The notes under the pieces are model-generated. The model was not told the DNA's origin, did no database searches, and saw only the letters and a program-made list of their open reading frames with translations. This document shows, in pieces, positions 12,091 through 20,618 of a stretch of 64,000 nt of DNA. Position numbers and translations under genes: made by a program. Position 1 is the stretch's first letter; each line of letters begins with the position of its first letter. This DNA comes from Oleiharenicola lentus (GTDB taxonomy: Bacteria; Verrucomicrobiota; Verrucomicrobiia; Opitutales; Opitutaceae): assembly GCF_004118375.1 (NCBI RefSeq), contig NZ_SDHX01000001.1, positions 1,181,693-1,245,692 on the forward strand. The letters are read 5' to 3'.

Positions 12091-13247
12091 TTCAGGCCCA
12101 GCCAGTGGGCGAGGGCGCGGACGGCGTCCGTGGCGGAGTGTCCGCGCTTGAGCGAGCGGCGCATCACGCGCAGGCGGCGGGCGGGGCGGTCAGCCTTGGG
12201 ATCCACATGGCCGACGATTTCGGTGCCCGCCAGGACGGGCAGGGCGTAGTAGCCGCGCTGACGCTTGGCGGGCGGCGTATAGACCTCCCACGTGTAGTCG
12301 AACTGCCAGAGCGCGGAGGTGACGCGGCGGTCGTAGATCAAAGGATCCAAGGGCGCCAGGAGCAGAGGCGCCACTTTTTCGATTTTGGATTCTCGATTTT
12401 GGATTTCGGAAAGAAGCGTGAGGTCGGACTTGAGGCAGTAGAGCGGTGGGCAGCCTTCTACGGTGACGGGCTGAACGAGGTCGGCGACGTGAGGGAGTTC
12501 GTCGCGCTTCAGGGAGGTGAGGCGACGCTGGCGAAGTTTGAGGAGGGCTTCCCAGCGGCCGGTTTCCGGGGCGGACGGCTCGGGCTGGCGGAGGATTTTC
12601 GACGGGAGGACGCGATCCGGCAGGTCGTAATAGCGGCGGTTGCCCTCGCCGCGCCGGGCTATGAGCAGTTCGCCGTGGAAGAAGAGTTTTTGGAGCGTGG
12701 CCTTGGCCTGGGTGGCGGCGCCCCAGACGGCGCGAGAGCGGCCGGTGTCTTCGAAATCCTCGGAGCTGAGCGGTCCGCGCGCGGTGATTTCCGCGAGCAG
12801 GCGCGGGGCGAGCTGTTTTTGCTTCGGCGTGAGGCGTCCGGACCAGGAGCCGCTGCGGCGCGGGCGGTGGCGCATTTCCGAGAGGAGGTGAGGCCAGGCG
12901 TCGTTGGTGAACGCGACCAGGATGCCCGTGGACGGGATGTGATGTTCGAAGGCGGTGCGCTGGGCCGCGGGCAACACCACACCCCGGCCAGGTGGGCCAC
13001 CCCTCTCCAGTGAGGATTTTTCGGAAAACCCGCCATGCAGATGCCGCATCAGGCCGCCCTCGGCGTAGCCGCCGACGCGGTTGCGCAGGATGAGGTCGTG
13101 CATGCGGCCGCAGACGTTGATCGGATCAATCTGGATGTAGCCGAGATGGGCGAGAGCGGAGCCGACATCGGGCGCGGGCGTGTCCAGCAACAGCGCGCGG
13201 CGCATGAACCGGCGGGCGGTGAGCGGATCAAGGCGGAGCGGGGGCAT
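12087..13247 (-). CDS. YcaQ/AlkZ-family DNA glycosylase (winged-helix protein)
   Basis: Family members remove bulky alkylated bases and unhook DNA interstrand crosslinks. About 386 residues with the family signatures LGYIQIDPINVCGRMHDLI near the N-terminus (starting near 35) and, near the C-terminus, LLAPLDPLIYDRR, FDYTWEVYTPPAKR, GYYALPVLAGTEIVGHVDPK and ADR. Two segments look like inserted repeat DNA in frame: residues encoded at about 12,976-13,018 (ERGGPPGRGVVLP), which replace the usual aromatic E-Y-W-like block, and at 12,377-12,410 (EIQNRESKIEK), from an AATCCAAAATC-type direct repeat. The open frame extends 13 codons further (ATG at 13,286); the internal ATG at 13,247 puts the family motif at the usual distance. 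The first insert falls near the catalytic region, so activity may be changed or lost. Confidence 0.85.
   Translation of the reverse strand: MPPLRLDPLTARRFMRRALLLDTPAPDVGSALAHLGYIQIDPINVCGRMHDLILRNRVGGYAEGGLMRHLHGGFSEKSSLERGGPPGRGVVLPAAQRTAFEHHIPSTGILVAFTNDAWPHLLSEMRHRPRRSGSWSGRLTPKQKQLAPRLLAEITARGPLSSEDFEDTGRSRAVWGAATQAKATLQKLFFHGELLIARRGEGNRRYYDLPDRVLPSKILRQPEPSAPETGRWEALLKLRQRRLTSLKRDELPHVADLVQPVTVEGCPPLYCLKSDLTLLSEIQNRESKIEKVAPLLLAPLDPLIYDRRVTSALWQFDYTWEVYTPPAKRQRGYYALPVLAGTEIVGHVDPKADRPARRLRVMRRSLKRGHSATDAVRALAHWLGLK
12377..12410. repeat. AT-rich direct repeat inside the glycosylase gene
   Basis: TTTTTCGATTTTGGATTCTC followed by GATTTTGGATTTCGG: two copies of GATTTTGGATT in a GC-rich gene, encoding EIQNRESKIEK in frame. 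Composition is unlike the flanks, as expected of an inserted tract. Confidence 0.6.
12976..13018. repeat. GAGAGGGGTGGCC-type repeat inside the glycosylase gene
   Basis: On the minus strand: CACTGGAGAGGGGTGGCCCA followed by CCTGGCCGGGGTG, a form of the widespread GAGAGGGGTGGC...CCGGGGTG intergenic repeat. It encodes LERGGPPGRGV in frame. Confidence 0.5.
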
Positions 13248-13345
13248 GCGGGGGAGTTTTCTGAGCAGGAAAATTCCGAAAAGCACGAAAAGAAGCGTGC
13301 ACCGGCAAAAGCCGGCGCGGAGCGCGGGCTCCTTCTGGTAAAAGA

Positions 13346-13374
13346 AAGGCCGCGCTCTGCTAAAGCGCGGCCTT
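13346..13374 (-). terminator. Terminator downstream of the coiled-coil membrane protein gene
   Basis: AAGGCCGCGC (13,346-13,355) pairs perfectly with GCGCGGCCTT (13,365-13,374). On the minus strand the stem is followed by TCTTTTACC, a short T-rich run. It ends the gene at 13,398-14,213. Confidence 0.75.
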
Positions 13375-13397
13375 GGACAGATACCAAATGGTTTTGC

Positions 13398-14213
13398 TTA
13401 CTTCTTCGGCGTGGCGGCCTGGATCTCGGTCAGACGCTTGTCGAGGGCGTTCATCTCGGACACAAGGCGCTCTTCCATCTTCTTGCGCTCGGTGCTGTTG
13501 ACGATGCTCATGTTGGCGGCGTCGCGCACGACGTTGGCCGGGAGGGAGAGCAGGCGGGTGACGAGGCCCTGGTCCTTGAAGCTGCTCAGGTAGAGGGCGA
13601 CGAGCTCCTTGGATAGCTTCATCGAATCCTGGGCGACGGTCTGGGAGGCGAGCAACTGGGTGTTGAGCTCCTGGTTGCGGGCCATCTCGGCGGTCAGCAC
13701 GCCGCTGATCTGGTCGGAGATGCGCTGGCTGTAGTTGTTGATGGATTCGCGGGTGAGGTTCTGGTCGCTGGCCATCTCGGCAAGGATGGGAGAGATCTTC
13801 TCGGCCATGCGGCTGGAAACCTTGTCCACCTGCTCGTTTTGCATGCGCTCGGCTTCCTCGGGGGTCTTCGGGAGCGGATTGTAAGGCTGGACCTTCTTGG
13901 CAATGGCCTCGGCCAGGGCGTCCACCTTCTCGGCGTTGAGCTTGGCGACCTCCTCCTCGGTCATGAAGACGTCGGCGGAGCGCTTGGAGATGGCGTCCTT
14001 GAGGAGCTGGTTGACCGCCTCGATGTGGCGGCGGGTTTCCTCGGCGTTGGCCTTCATCTCGGCGTTGGTCTGGTCCCGCAGATCGGCGATTTCCTTCTGC
14101 TGCTTCGCCGTCAGCTCGGTGACGGTTTTCTGGTTGAACCAGAACGCGGCGCCAATGATCAGCGCGGCGGTGAGGATGACGGCGGGAATTTGTTCTTTAA
14201 ATTTTTGCCACAT
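13398..14213 (-). CDS. Membrane-anchored coiled-coil protein, function unknown
   Basis: 271 residues. An N-terminal membrane segment at about residues 8-27 (IPAVILTAALIIGAAFWF) is followed by a mostly helical, charged, glutamine- and glutamate-rich region with long coiled-coil stretches, for example around 30-95 (LTAKQQKEIADLRDQTNAEM) and 240-271. No catalytic motif was recognised. Topology suggests one anchor at the inner membrane with a long coiled coil on one side, as in cell-envelope scaffolds. It has its own terminator and no obvious operon partner. Confidence 0.75.
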   Translation of the reverse strand: MWQKFKEQIPAVILTAALIIGAAFWFNQKTVTELTAKQQKEIADLRDQTNAEMKANAEETRRHIEAVNQLLKDAISKRSADVFMTEEEVAKLNAEKVDALAEAIAKKVQPYNPLPKTPEEAERMQNEQVDKVSSRMAEKISPILAEMASDQNLTRESINNYSQRISDQISGVLTAEMARNQELNTQLLASQTVAQDSMKLSKELVALYLSSFKDQGLVTRLLSLPANVVRDAANMSIVNSTERKKMEERLVSEMNALDKRLTEIQAATPKK

Positions 14214-14305
14214 GGGATGAGTCGGGGTTGGTTGTGTGCTACGACATGACTAGCAGGAGTTAGTTCAAAAGCAATGTTGCCCTTAACAGCCTATTCACCG
14301 CGCTC

Positions 14306-14605
14306 ATGAGCCTTAATCGCTGCGAGCAAGCCGTCTTCGATTACTGGGATCGCGCGCCCGACGAACGTCGCCACTGGCAGGCCAAGGTGGCCGATCTCAC
14401 CCGCGGCGGCCCCGACCTAGCGCTGGCCCGCGGGCTGGAGCGGGACCTTTGGGCCTACCTGCAGGAGCGCAGCGCCCATGTGCCGGCGTTGCGCGATCTC
14501 CGCGTGGCTGCTGGTCCGAAAGTGAGCCTGCTCAACTTGGCCGAATATCTGATCCGCCTCTGGGGGCCTCCGCCCAAGCCGCGGAAACCGCCCGCGCCAC
14601 GCTAA
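14306..14605 (+). CDS. Conserved small hypothetical protein
   Basis: 99 residues, mostly helical, with an N-terminal CEQAVFDYWDRAPDERRHW block and a Pro/Lys-rich tail. No domain recognised. The next gene, phoH-like, starts 72 bases downstream on the same strand. Confidence 0.6.
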   Translation: MSLNRCEQAVFDYWDRAPDERRHWQAKVADLTRGGPDLALARGLERDLWAYLQERSAHVPALRDLRVAAGPKVSLLNLAEYLIRLWGPPPKPRKPPAPR

Positions 14606-14677
14606 TGGCGCCGATGCGTCATCAGAAGTTTTCACAATTTTGCAATTACTGCATTTACAAAGCGACCAAGTGGATGC

Positions 14678-16234
14678 ATGGGTTGTTCACAAGTTATCCA
14701 CTCGATGGAAAACACCACCAGCTCGGTTCATTTCTCACCGCAGCATCACGTAGAGGTTAGGGCCAAGACCTACGTTCTGGATACGAACGTTCTGCTGCAC
14801 GACCCTCAATCGATCTTCAAATTTGAAGACAACAACCTCGCGATTCCCGTCGAGGTCTTGGAGGAGCTGGACGCCATCAAGGGCGAGCAGTCCACCGAGC
14901 GCGGCCGCAATGCGCGGCGCGTGCACCGCATCCTGCAGGAGCTGCTGCCCGATTCGCGCGCGATGCACGAGGGCGTGAAGCTGCCCAACGGCGGCACGCT
15001 CTCCGTCATCATCAACCGCTACCTGGTCGAAAACAACTGGTCGTCGCCCGCCATGCAGCGGCTGCGGGCCGTCGTCTCCGACCTCACCAAGAAGGACAAC
15101 CGCATCATCGCCGCGGCGCTCTTTGTGCAGGAAACCTACCCGCCGCCGACGATCCTCGTGACCAAGGACGTCAACGTGCAGCTCAAGGCCCGCGCCGTCG
15201 GCCTTGAGGCCGAGGACTACCTGAACGACAAGGTGCCCGAGGCCGTCAGCGACGACGATTCCTACCCGACGCTGGAGCTCGACGTGTATGAGATGCAGCG
15301 CTTCTGCTCCGAGGGCCAGTTCGAGCTGTCCGCCGCCCAGGCGAAGCCGCTCTACCTGAACGAGTACATCCTGCTCAGGACGCCCGAGGGCAAGACGATG
15401 CCCGGACGCGTCTCGGTCAACGGCCTTGTGCGCCGCCTGCATTATCCGGAATTCGTGAAGGCGCCCGGCGGCATCCCGATCCGTCCGCGCAACCTTGAGC
15501 AACAGTTCTTCCTCGATGCGCTGATGGATGATTCCATCAACCTCATCACCTGCTTCGGCAAGGCCGGCACCGGCAAGACCCTGCTCTCCACCGCCGCCGC
15601 GCTCCAGCAGATCTGCGGCGAGGCCGGCCGCTACGACGGCCTCGCGATTTCCCGGCCGGTGATCGCGCTGGGCAAGGACATTGGCTTCCTCCCCGGCACG
15701 CTCGAGGAGAAGATGAAGCCCTGGCTCCAGCCCTACTACGACGCGCTCGAGGTGCTCATGCCCTCGAAGCCGCAAAAGGAGCCGCAGTTCGCCGCGAAGA
15801 AAGTCGGCAAGAAAAAGAAGAAGCACGACGACACCCTTTCCATGATGACCACGCCGCAGCCCCAGATGGGCGGCGGCGGCGGTGCGCTGCCGCCGATGAA
15901 ACCCTATGAACGGCTGATCAAGAACGGCACGGTCGAGATCGAGGCGCTGGCCTTCATCCGCGGCCGGTCCATTGCGCGGCGCTTTTTCATCCTCGACGAG
16001 GCGCAGCAGCTTACGCCGCACGAGGTGAAGACCGTCATCACCCGCATCTCCGAGGGCTCGAAGATCGTGCTGATCGGCGACCCGGCGCAGATTGACAACC
16101 CCTTTGTGGATTCGCGCAGCAACGGTCTCGTCTATTGCCACAACCGGATGAAGGGTCAGGCGATTCACGCCCACGTGAAGCTCTCGAAGGGCGAGCGCTC
16201 CAAGCTCGCCGAACTCGCGGCGGACCTGCTCTGA
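14678..16234 (+). CDS. PhoH-family ATPase with N-terminal PIN domain
   Basis: About 518 residues. The N-terminal PIN nuclease-like domain (about 30-170) has the acidic motif TYVLDTNVLLHDP and later acidic residues (SDLTKKDNRIIAAAL). The C-terminal PhoH/RecD-like ATPase (about 270-515) has Walker A GKAGTGKT, FIRGRSIARRFFILDEAQ, GSKIVLIGDPAQIDNP and SRSNGLVY. PIN-PhoH fusions are thought to act as RNA helicase/nucleases in RNA turnover or stress. The ATPase part holds a Lys-rich then Gly-rich insertion at about residues 365-410 (KKVGKKKKKHDD, later GGGGGALPP). A second in-frame ATG at 14,705 is an equally possible start, since neither has a strong ribosome-binding site. Confidence 0.93.
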   Translation: MGCSQVIHSMENTTSSVHFSPQHHVEVRAKTYVLDTNVLLHDPQSIFKFEDNNLAIPVEVLEELDAIKGEQSTERGRNARRVHRILQELLPDSRAMHEGVKLPNGGTLSVIINRYLVENNWSSPAMQRLRAVVSDLTKKDNRIIAAALFVQETYPPPTILVTKDVNVQLKARAVGLEAEDYLNDKVPEAVSDDDSYPTLELDVYEMQRFCSEGQFELSAAQAKPLYLNEYILLRTPEGKTMPGRVSVNGLVRRLHYPEFVKAPGGIPIRPRNLEQQFFLDALMDDSINLITCFGKAGTGKTLLSTAAALQQICGEAGRYDGLAISRPVIALGKDIGFLPGTLEEKMKPWLQPYYDALEVLMPSKPQKEPQFAAKKVGKKKKKHDDTLSMMTTPQPQMGGGGGALPPMKPYERLIKNGTVEIEALAFIRGRSIARRFFILDEAQQLTPHEVKTVITRISEGSKIVLIGDPAQIDNPFVDSRSNGLVYCHNRMKGQAIHAHVKLSKGERSKLAELAADLL

Positions 16235-16238
16235 TTTT

Positions 16239-16267
16239 GTCGGGCGGGGGCTGCGACCCCGCCCGAC
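16239..16267. terminator. GC-rich hairpin between convergent genes
   Basis: GTCGGGCGGGG pairs perfectly with CCCCGCCCGAC around GCTGCGA. It lies between the phoH-like stop and the convergent HEAT-protein stop and may end transcription from one or both sides. There is no U-run, so it may instead be a repeat. Confidence 0.45.
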
Positions 16268-16292
16268 AGTCAGGTGCAAGCGGCGCCCGGCC

Positions 16293-18653
16293 TTACTCCA
16301 CGATCATCTCGGAGATCGCGATGGGCGCGTCGCGCAGCTTGGTCACGCGGAGCCACACATAGCGGCCGCGCGTGCCGGCGGGCAGGTTGAGCACGGTACC
16401 GGTGCGCTCCCCTTCACCCTGGGCGATGACCTCGCCGGGCTTCTCGGGGTCGTCGCTGACCTGCACATCAAATTGAGCGGGGTAACCCCAGCTGCGGTTG
16501 CCGTGTTCCAGCGTGAGCTTGCGCACCGGACGCGGGTGGTGGAGATCCGCACGGATCCACAGGCCGAGTTCGGATGGCACCTGCCAAAAGGTGCCGTCCT
16601 TGCCATCGGCCATCTGGGCGGCGGCTTCGCTATCGACGGATGCAGTCATGGCCGGGGCACCGGCGAGGTTCGAGGTGATGGCGTCCACGGCATCACGCGC
16701 GGCGGCGGCCACTGCGACGTCGTCATTGCCGGCGAAGCTGCGGGCGGTCGCAAGCGCGTCGGCGTCGGAGCAGAGGCTGAGCACGTTGAGCAGGGCGCTG
16801 CGGGTGGCGGGGTTGAGGGGGAGGGCGAGCAAGGCCCGGGCTTGGGCGGAGCGGCTGGCGGTGACCGCCGGCGTGCGGAGCGAAAGGAAGCGTGCGGCGC
16901 CCTGCACGGCTGCGGCCTGGATGGCTTCTGCTTGGGTGGCGACGGCGAGTTCCACGAGCACCGGCAGGGCCGATGCGTCGGGCCAGCGCGCGAGTTCGGC
17001 GGTCGCGGCGGCGGCCACGGCGGCATCGTTCTCCCGGGCGAGCGTGCCGGCGGAGGCGAGGGCGGATTTCCCACCCACGCGGGAAAGCACCGGCAGCAGG
17101 GCCAGGCGGGCGGCGGAGTCACCGGTGGCCAATGCCGTCACGACGGGTGCGGCGCGCGTGTCGGCGGCGCCGTCCCTCAGGATGATCGTGATGAGGGCGC
17201 GCACGGCGCGGTTCTGTTCGGCGCGGTTGGTGGTGCCGGTGGCCCACGCGATCACGGCGCCTTGGTCGGCGGACGCGGCGACCAGGCGGAGTGCATCGAG
17301 GGCCTCGAGGCGCAGCGATTCGACGGGCGACGAACGCAGGCCCAGCAGGAAGGGGATGGCCTCGGTGAGGTTGCGTGCGGCGATCTGCTGGATGTAAACG
17401 GCCCGCAGGGCGTTGTCGCCCTCGGCGGCGGCGGAGCGGATGTGTTCGTCAAGGCCGGGACCGTTAAGGCGGGCGAGGGCGGCGGCCGCGGCCTTGGCGT
17501 CATCACCCTTGGCGGTCGCGAGGCCGGCCAGTTTGCGGGCCACCTCGACGGCGCCGGGCAGGCGGCCGAGCGCTTCGAAGGCCGCGAGGCGCACCGTGGC
17601 GTCGGCATGGTCCAGCGCCTGGAGGACACCGGGCACGGCGCCGGCTTCACCGCGATGGCCGAGGGCGGCGATCAGCGCGGTTTGCACGGCGGGCGCGAAG
17701 GCGCCGAGGCGGGCGGCGAGCCGCGCGCCGGCATCGGGCACCGGCAGCGAGCGCACCGCCTCGATGGCGGGCGCATGGAAGGCCGGTTCGTTGCCGGTAA
17801 GGGCGGCGTCAATGGTATCAACAGCGCTGGCGGGCTGGGCGCTGATGAGCGTGCGCAGCGCGATGGTCCTCTGACCGAGCGGCGCGGCGCTGTTGCGATA
17901 GATTTCACCCGCGACCCGCGCCGCGGTGGCGGCGTCGGCCTTGGCCGCGGCCGCGAGGCGGGCCTTGAGCACGGTCGGGGAAAGGGGATTCTTCGCCGCC
18001 CCGAGGGCATCGAGCGCGCCGGTGCCGCCAAGGCGCCCGAGGGCGGTGGCCGCGGCGTCGGCGGTGGCGGCATCGCTGTCCTGGAGCAGCCCCGCCAGCG
18101 CCCCGGTGGCTCCGGCGATGCCGCGCGTGGCCACGGCGTCAATCAGGCCGAGCCGGGCACGGCCCGTGGCGCTGAGCAGCGCCTGCAGGTAGAGGGTGTC
18201 CACCGCGGTGCCGGGCACGCGGTCCAGCGCGAGGCGGGCGTGATCGGAACGCGCGGAATCGGCGAGCAGCGGGGCGAGCGCGTTGAGGGTGGTCGCGTGG
18301 CCGGCGGAATTTCCGGTCAGCAGGATCTGGCCGAGCAGCTGGGCCGCCTCCTGGGCGGCCGCGGGGGTGCTGGCGGGGTTTTGCAGAATCGCCAGCAGCT
18401 CGCCTTGGGCGGCGGCGAGCTTCGCGGCGTCCAGGCCGGCGGCAATGACGAGGTTTTCGGCGCTTGTCAGCGGCCGCGCATCATCCTCGAAGGCGCCGAC
18501 CGCGGCCGCGGCGGGCGCGTTGGCGGCACCGGAAGTGGAAGCCGGGGTTGCGGGCTTCGGCGTGGTGGTGGAGGTGCAACCGGCGGCGAATAGCAGCGAG
18601 CCAAGCGCCAGCGCACGGGTGAGGAGCAGGGAGGAGGGAGTGAGGGAAATCAT
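16293..18653 (-). CDS. HEAT-repeat lipoprotein with C-terminal discoidin-like domain
   Basis: Exported lipoprotein of about 786 residues from ATG 18,653; the signal peptide has lipobox LLFAAGC, then a Thr/Pro/Ala-rich linker. The frame is open for 23 codons upstream, but only the internal ATG gives a signal peptide. The middle is a long alanine-rich array of HEAT/PBS-lyase-like helical repeats (AALGRLGGTGALDALG, FEALGRLPG, LEALDALRLVAA). The last 130 or so residues resemble an F5/8 type C (discoidin) carbohydrate-binding fold (GTFWQVPSELGLWIRADL, then YVWLRVTKL near the end). It follows the oxidoreductase gene by 16 bases, so the two are probably co-transcribed. Likely a scaffold or sugar-binding surface protein; the partner is unknown. 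Confidence 0.82.
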   Translation of the reverse strand: MISLTPSSLLLTRALALGSLLFAAGCTSTTTPKPATPASTSGAANAPAAAAVGAFEDDARPLTSAENLVIAAGLDAAKLAAAQGELLAILQNPASTPAAAQEAAQLLGQILLTGNSAGHATTLNALAPLLADSARSDHARLALDRVPGTAVDTLYLQALLSATGRARLGLIDAVATRGIAGATGALAGLLQDSDAATADAAATALGRLGGTGALDALGAAKNPLSPTVLKARLAAAAKADAATAARVAGEIYRNSAAPLGQRTIALRTLISAQPASAVDTIDAALTGNEPAFHAPAIEAVRSLPVPDAGARLAARLGAFAPAVQTALIAALGHRGEAGAVPGVLQALDHADATVRLAAFEALGRLPGAVEVARKLAGLATAKGDDAKAAAAALARLNGPGLDEHIRSAAAEGDNALRAVYIQQIAARNLTEAIPFLLGLRSSPVESLRLEALDALRLVAASADQGAVIAWATGTTNRAEQNRAVRALITIILRDGAADTRAAPVVTALATGDSAARLALLPVLSRVGGKSALASAGTLARENDAAVAAAATAELARWPDASALPVLVELAVATQAEAIQAAAVQGAARFLSLRTPAVTASRSAQARALLALPLNPATRSALLNVLSLCSDADALATARSFAGNDDVAVAAAARDAVDAITSNLAGAPAMTASVDSEAAAQMADGKDGTFWQVPSELGLWIRADLHHPRPVRKLTLEHGNRSWGYPAQFDVQVSDDPEKPGEVIAQGEGERTGTVLNLPAGTRGRYVWLRVTKLRDAPIAISEMIVE

Positions 18654-18669
18654 GGCGCGGGGCGGCGGT

Positions 18670-19986
18670 TCAGAGGAGGGCGTAGGGGGCGCGGCGGGGG
18701 CGGTCGAGGAGGCGGGAGGCAACCGGGTCGCCGATGATCTCCTCCTTGACCGGGTCCCACTTCAGCGGACGGCGGACCTGGCGGGCGATCCCGCAGAGGT
18801 GGCCGACGGTGGCCGAGCGGTGGCCGATCTCGACATCCGCGATCGGTCGCTGGCGCGTGCGCACGCAGTTGAAAAAGTCGCTCTGGTGGTCGTCGCTCTC
18901 GTAGAGGTGCTGTTCGGCCGCCCGCAACGGACGGGTGGCGAGGCCAATCGGATCGCACACGAGATAGTCGTCGCGGCCCACGCCGACGGTGCCCTTGGTG
19001 CCGATGAACTCGATCATGGCGGGCTGGTTGCCGTCCACGCGCTGCACGGTGACGCCGTTGGCGTAGCGGTGGGTCTGGTAGGGGTTGCCCTCGAAACCTG
19101 CGGGGATGAACTCGACCGGGCCGGAGGCATCCATGCCGAGCGCCCACTGGATGATGTCGAAGTGGTGGGCGCCCCAGTCGCCGTTCTTGCGGGAGCCGTA
19201 TTCGAGGAACACGCGCCAGCCGCCGCCGTAGTCGCCCTTCACGCGGAAGGAGTTGTAGGGATACCAAGGCGTGGGTCCGAGCCAGCGGTCGTAGTTCAGG
19301 TCGGCGGGAATCGGCTCCTCGGGCAGGCTCACCGGCGCGGCGGGGAACTTGCCCAGCCGGGTGCGGATCAGCTTGATCTCGCCGATCCATCCGTTGCGGA
19401 CGATAGTCGCGGCGCGGCGGAAGGCGGCTTCGGAGCGCTGCTGCGTGCCGGTCTGGAGCACGCGGCCGGTGCGGCGGGCGACATCCACCATGGTGCGGCC
19501 CTCGCGGACGGTGAGCGTCATGGGCTTTTCGCAATACACGTCCTTGCCCGCCTGCATCGCTGCGATGGAGACGGCGGCGTGCCAGTGGTCGGGCGTGGTG
19601 ACGAAGACGACGTCGACGTCAGGGCGGGCCACGAGCTCCTCGTGTGTGCCGTAGAGGTCCAGGCCCTTGAATGCAGCGGTGCTGGCGCGGTCGGCGTAGC
19701 CCTGCTCGATGCGTTTTTGCATCGCCTCGGCCTTGCTGCGGGAGACATCGCACAGGGCGACGATCTGGCAGTCATCCCGGCCCAGCAACGCGCCCACATG
19801 GCTGCGGGCGATCAGGCCGTTGCCCACGATGCCGACCGTGATCCGGTTGCTCGGGGCCGAGGCGCCAAAGAGGCGGGAGGGCAGCACCAGCGGGGCCACA
19901 CCGAAGGCGAGGATGCCGGACAGACCACGTTTGATGGCCGTGCGACGCGTGAGCACGGACGGGGATTCCGAAGCGGGAGGGGTCAT
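18670..19986 (-). CDS. Tat-exported Gfo/Idh/MocA-family oxidoreductase
   Basis: NAD(P)-dependent sugar oxidoreductase family. About 438 residues from ATG 19,986, chosen because it precedes a twin-arginine signal (TRRTAIKRGLSGILAFGV) that the longer frame would bury. The Rossmann fold begins at ITVGIVGNGLIARSHVGAL, with the family EKP motif (YCEKPMTLTV) and, later, GDWGAHHFDIIQWAL, a GG/DxxxH-type active-site segment. Exported members occur in Verrucomicrobiota and Planctomycetota, often with carbohydrate-degrading genes. The HEAT/discoidin lipoprotein follows closely. The substrate cannot be read from sequence. Confidence 0.9.
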   Translation of the reverse strand: MTPPASESPSVLTRRTAIKRGLSGILAFGVAPLVLPSRLFGASAPSNRITVGIVGNGLIARSHVGALLGRDDCQIVALCDVSRSKAEAMQKRIEQGYADRASTAAFKGLDLYGTHEELVARPDVDVVFVTTPDHWHAAVSIAAMQAGKDVYCEKPMTLTVREGRTMVDVARRTGRVLQTGTQQRSEAAFRRAATIVRNGWIGEIKLIRTRLGKFPAAPVSLPEEPIPADLNYDRWLGPTPWYPYNSFRVKGDYGGGWRVFLEYGSRKNGDWGAHHFDIIQWALGMDASGPVEFIPAGFEGNPYQTHRYANGVTVQRVDGNQPAMIEFIGTKGTVGVGRDDYLVCDPIGLATRPLRAAEQHLYESDDHQSDFFNCVRTRQRPIADVEIGHRSATVGHLCGIARQVRRPLKWDPVKEEIIGDPVASRLLDRPRRAPYALL

Positions 19987-20114
19987 GGGGCGGGAGGAGG
20001 GGTGAACGGAAAGTTCTGATCTACCCGACGCTCGGTCAATCGCAAGCACCGGACGCGTTTAATTACCGTCACATCGTAGAGCAGATCGTCCGGCACCGCG
20101 GCCGGGAATTCGGC

Positions 20115-20618
20115 TTGCCGCCGGGTGAGGCAGCCGGACACTCGGCCTTCGTGTCCAAGGCCGCGTCATCGTCCACCCCGCCGATTACCCTCGCTGAGGG
20201 CGATGAGCTGCTGGAGGCGCGCCGGCAGATCCGCCAGATGGCCGACACGGTTGCCGCCTTGCGCACGCAACTGGAGCAGGCGGAGACCTTGCGCCGCGAG
20301 TCGGTGCAAGCGGCGTTGACCGTGGCGCAGGACGAAATCCGGCAGCTGCAGCACACCGTCGGTTCGCTGCGCGACGAATTGCAGGCGCTGGCCGCCGCCA
20401 AGACCGAGTCGGTGCAGGCGGCCGTGGCCACCGGGCAGGACGAAGCCAAGCAGCTGCACGCGGCCATCCAGGCGCTGCGCGACGAGATGGAGCGCCAGAC
20501 GCACACGCATGCCGCCGAGCGCGACCGGTTGCAGCGCAGCGCCAACGAGGAGATCAAGCAGCTGCGCGACAGCATCGCCGCGCTGCGCACCCAACTGGAG
20601 GCCCACCATGTCCGCTAA
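20115..20618 (+). CDS. Coiled-coil protein preceding the adenylate cyclase gene
   Basis: 167 residues from a TTG start, nearly all after residue 30 in repeated coiled coil: three similar units of the type ALRTQLEQAE/SLRDELQALA/ALRDEMERQT alternate with ESVQAA(L/V). The reading frame stays open upstream to at least 20,001 (RHIVEQIVRHRGREFGLPPG), so the true start may be earlier with a non-ATG codon. It overlaps the cyclase start by 11 bases, pointing to translational coupling and possibly a physical partnership. No known domain. Confidence 0.6.
   Translation: MPPGEAAGHSAFVSKAASSSTPPITLAEGDELLEARRQIRQMADTVAALRTQLEQAETLRRESVQAALTVAQDEIRQLQHTVGSLRDELQALAAAKTESVQAAVATGQDEAKQLHAAIQALRDEMERQTHTHAAERDRLQRSANEEIKQLRDSIAALRTQLEAHHVR

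Noticed and set aside
16239-16267. Treating this hairpin as a certain terminator
   Set aside because: No U-run on either side, so it was left as a low-confidence site.
18653-18722. N-terminal extension of the HEAT lipoprotein
   Set aside because: The extra 23 codons overlap the upstream oxidoreductase gene's end and would bury the lipoprotein signal.
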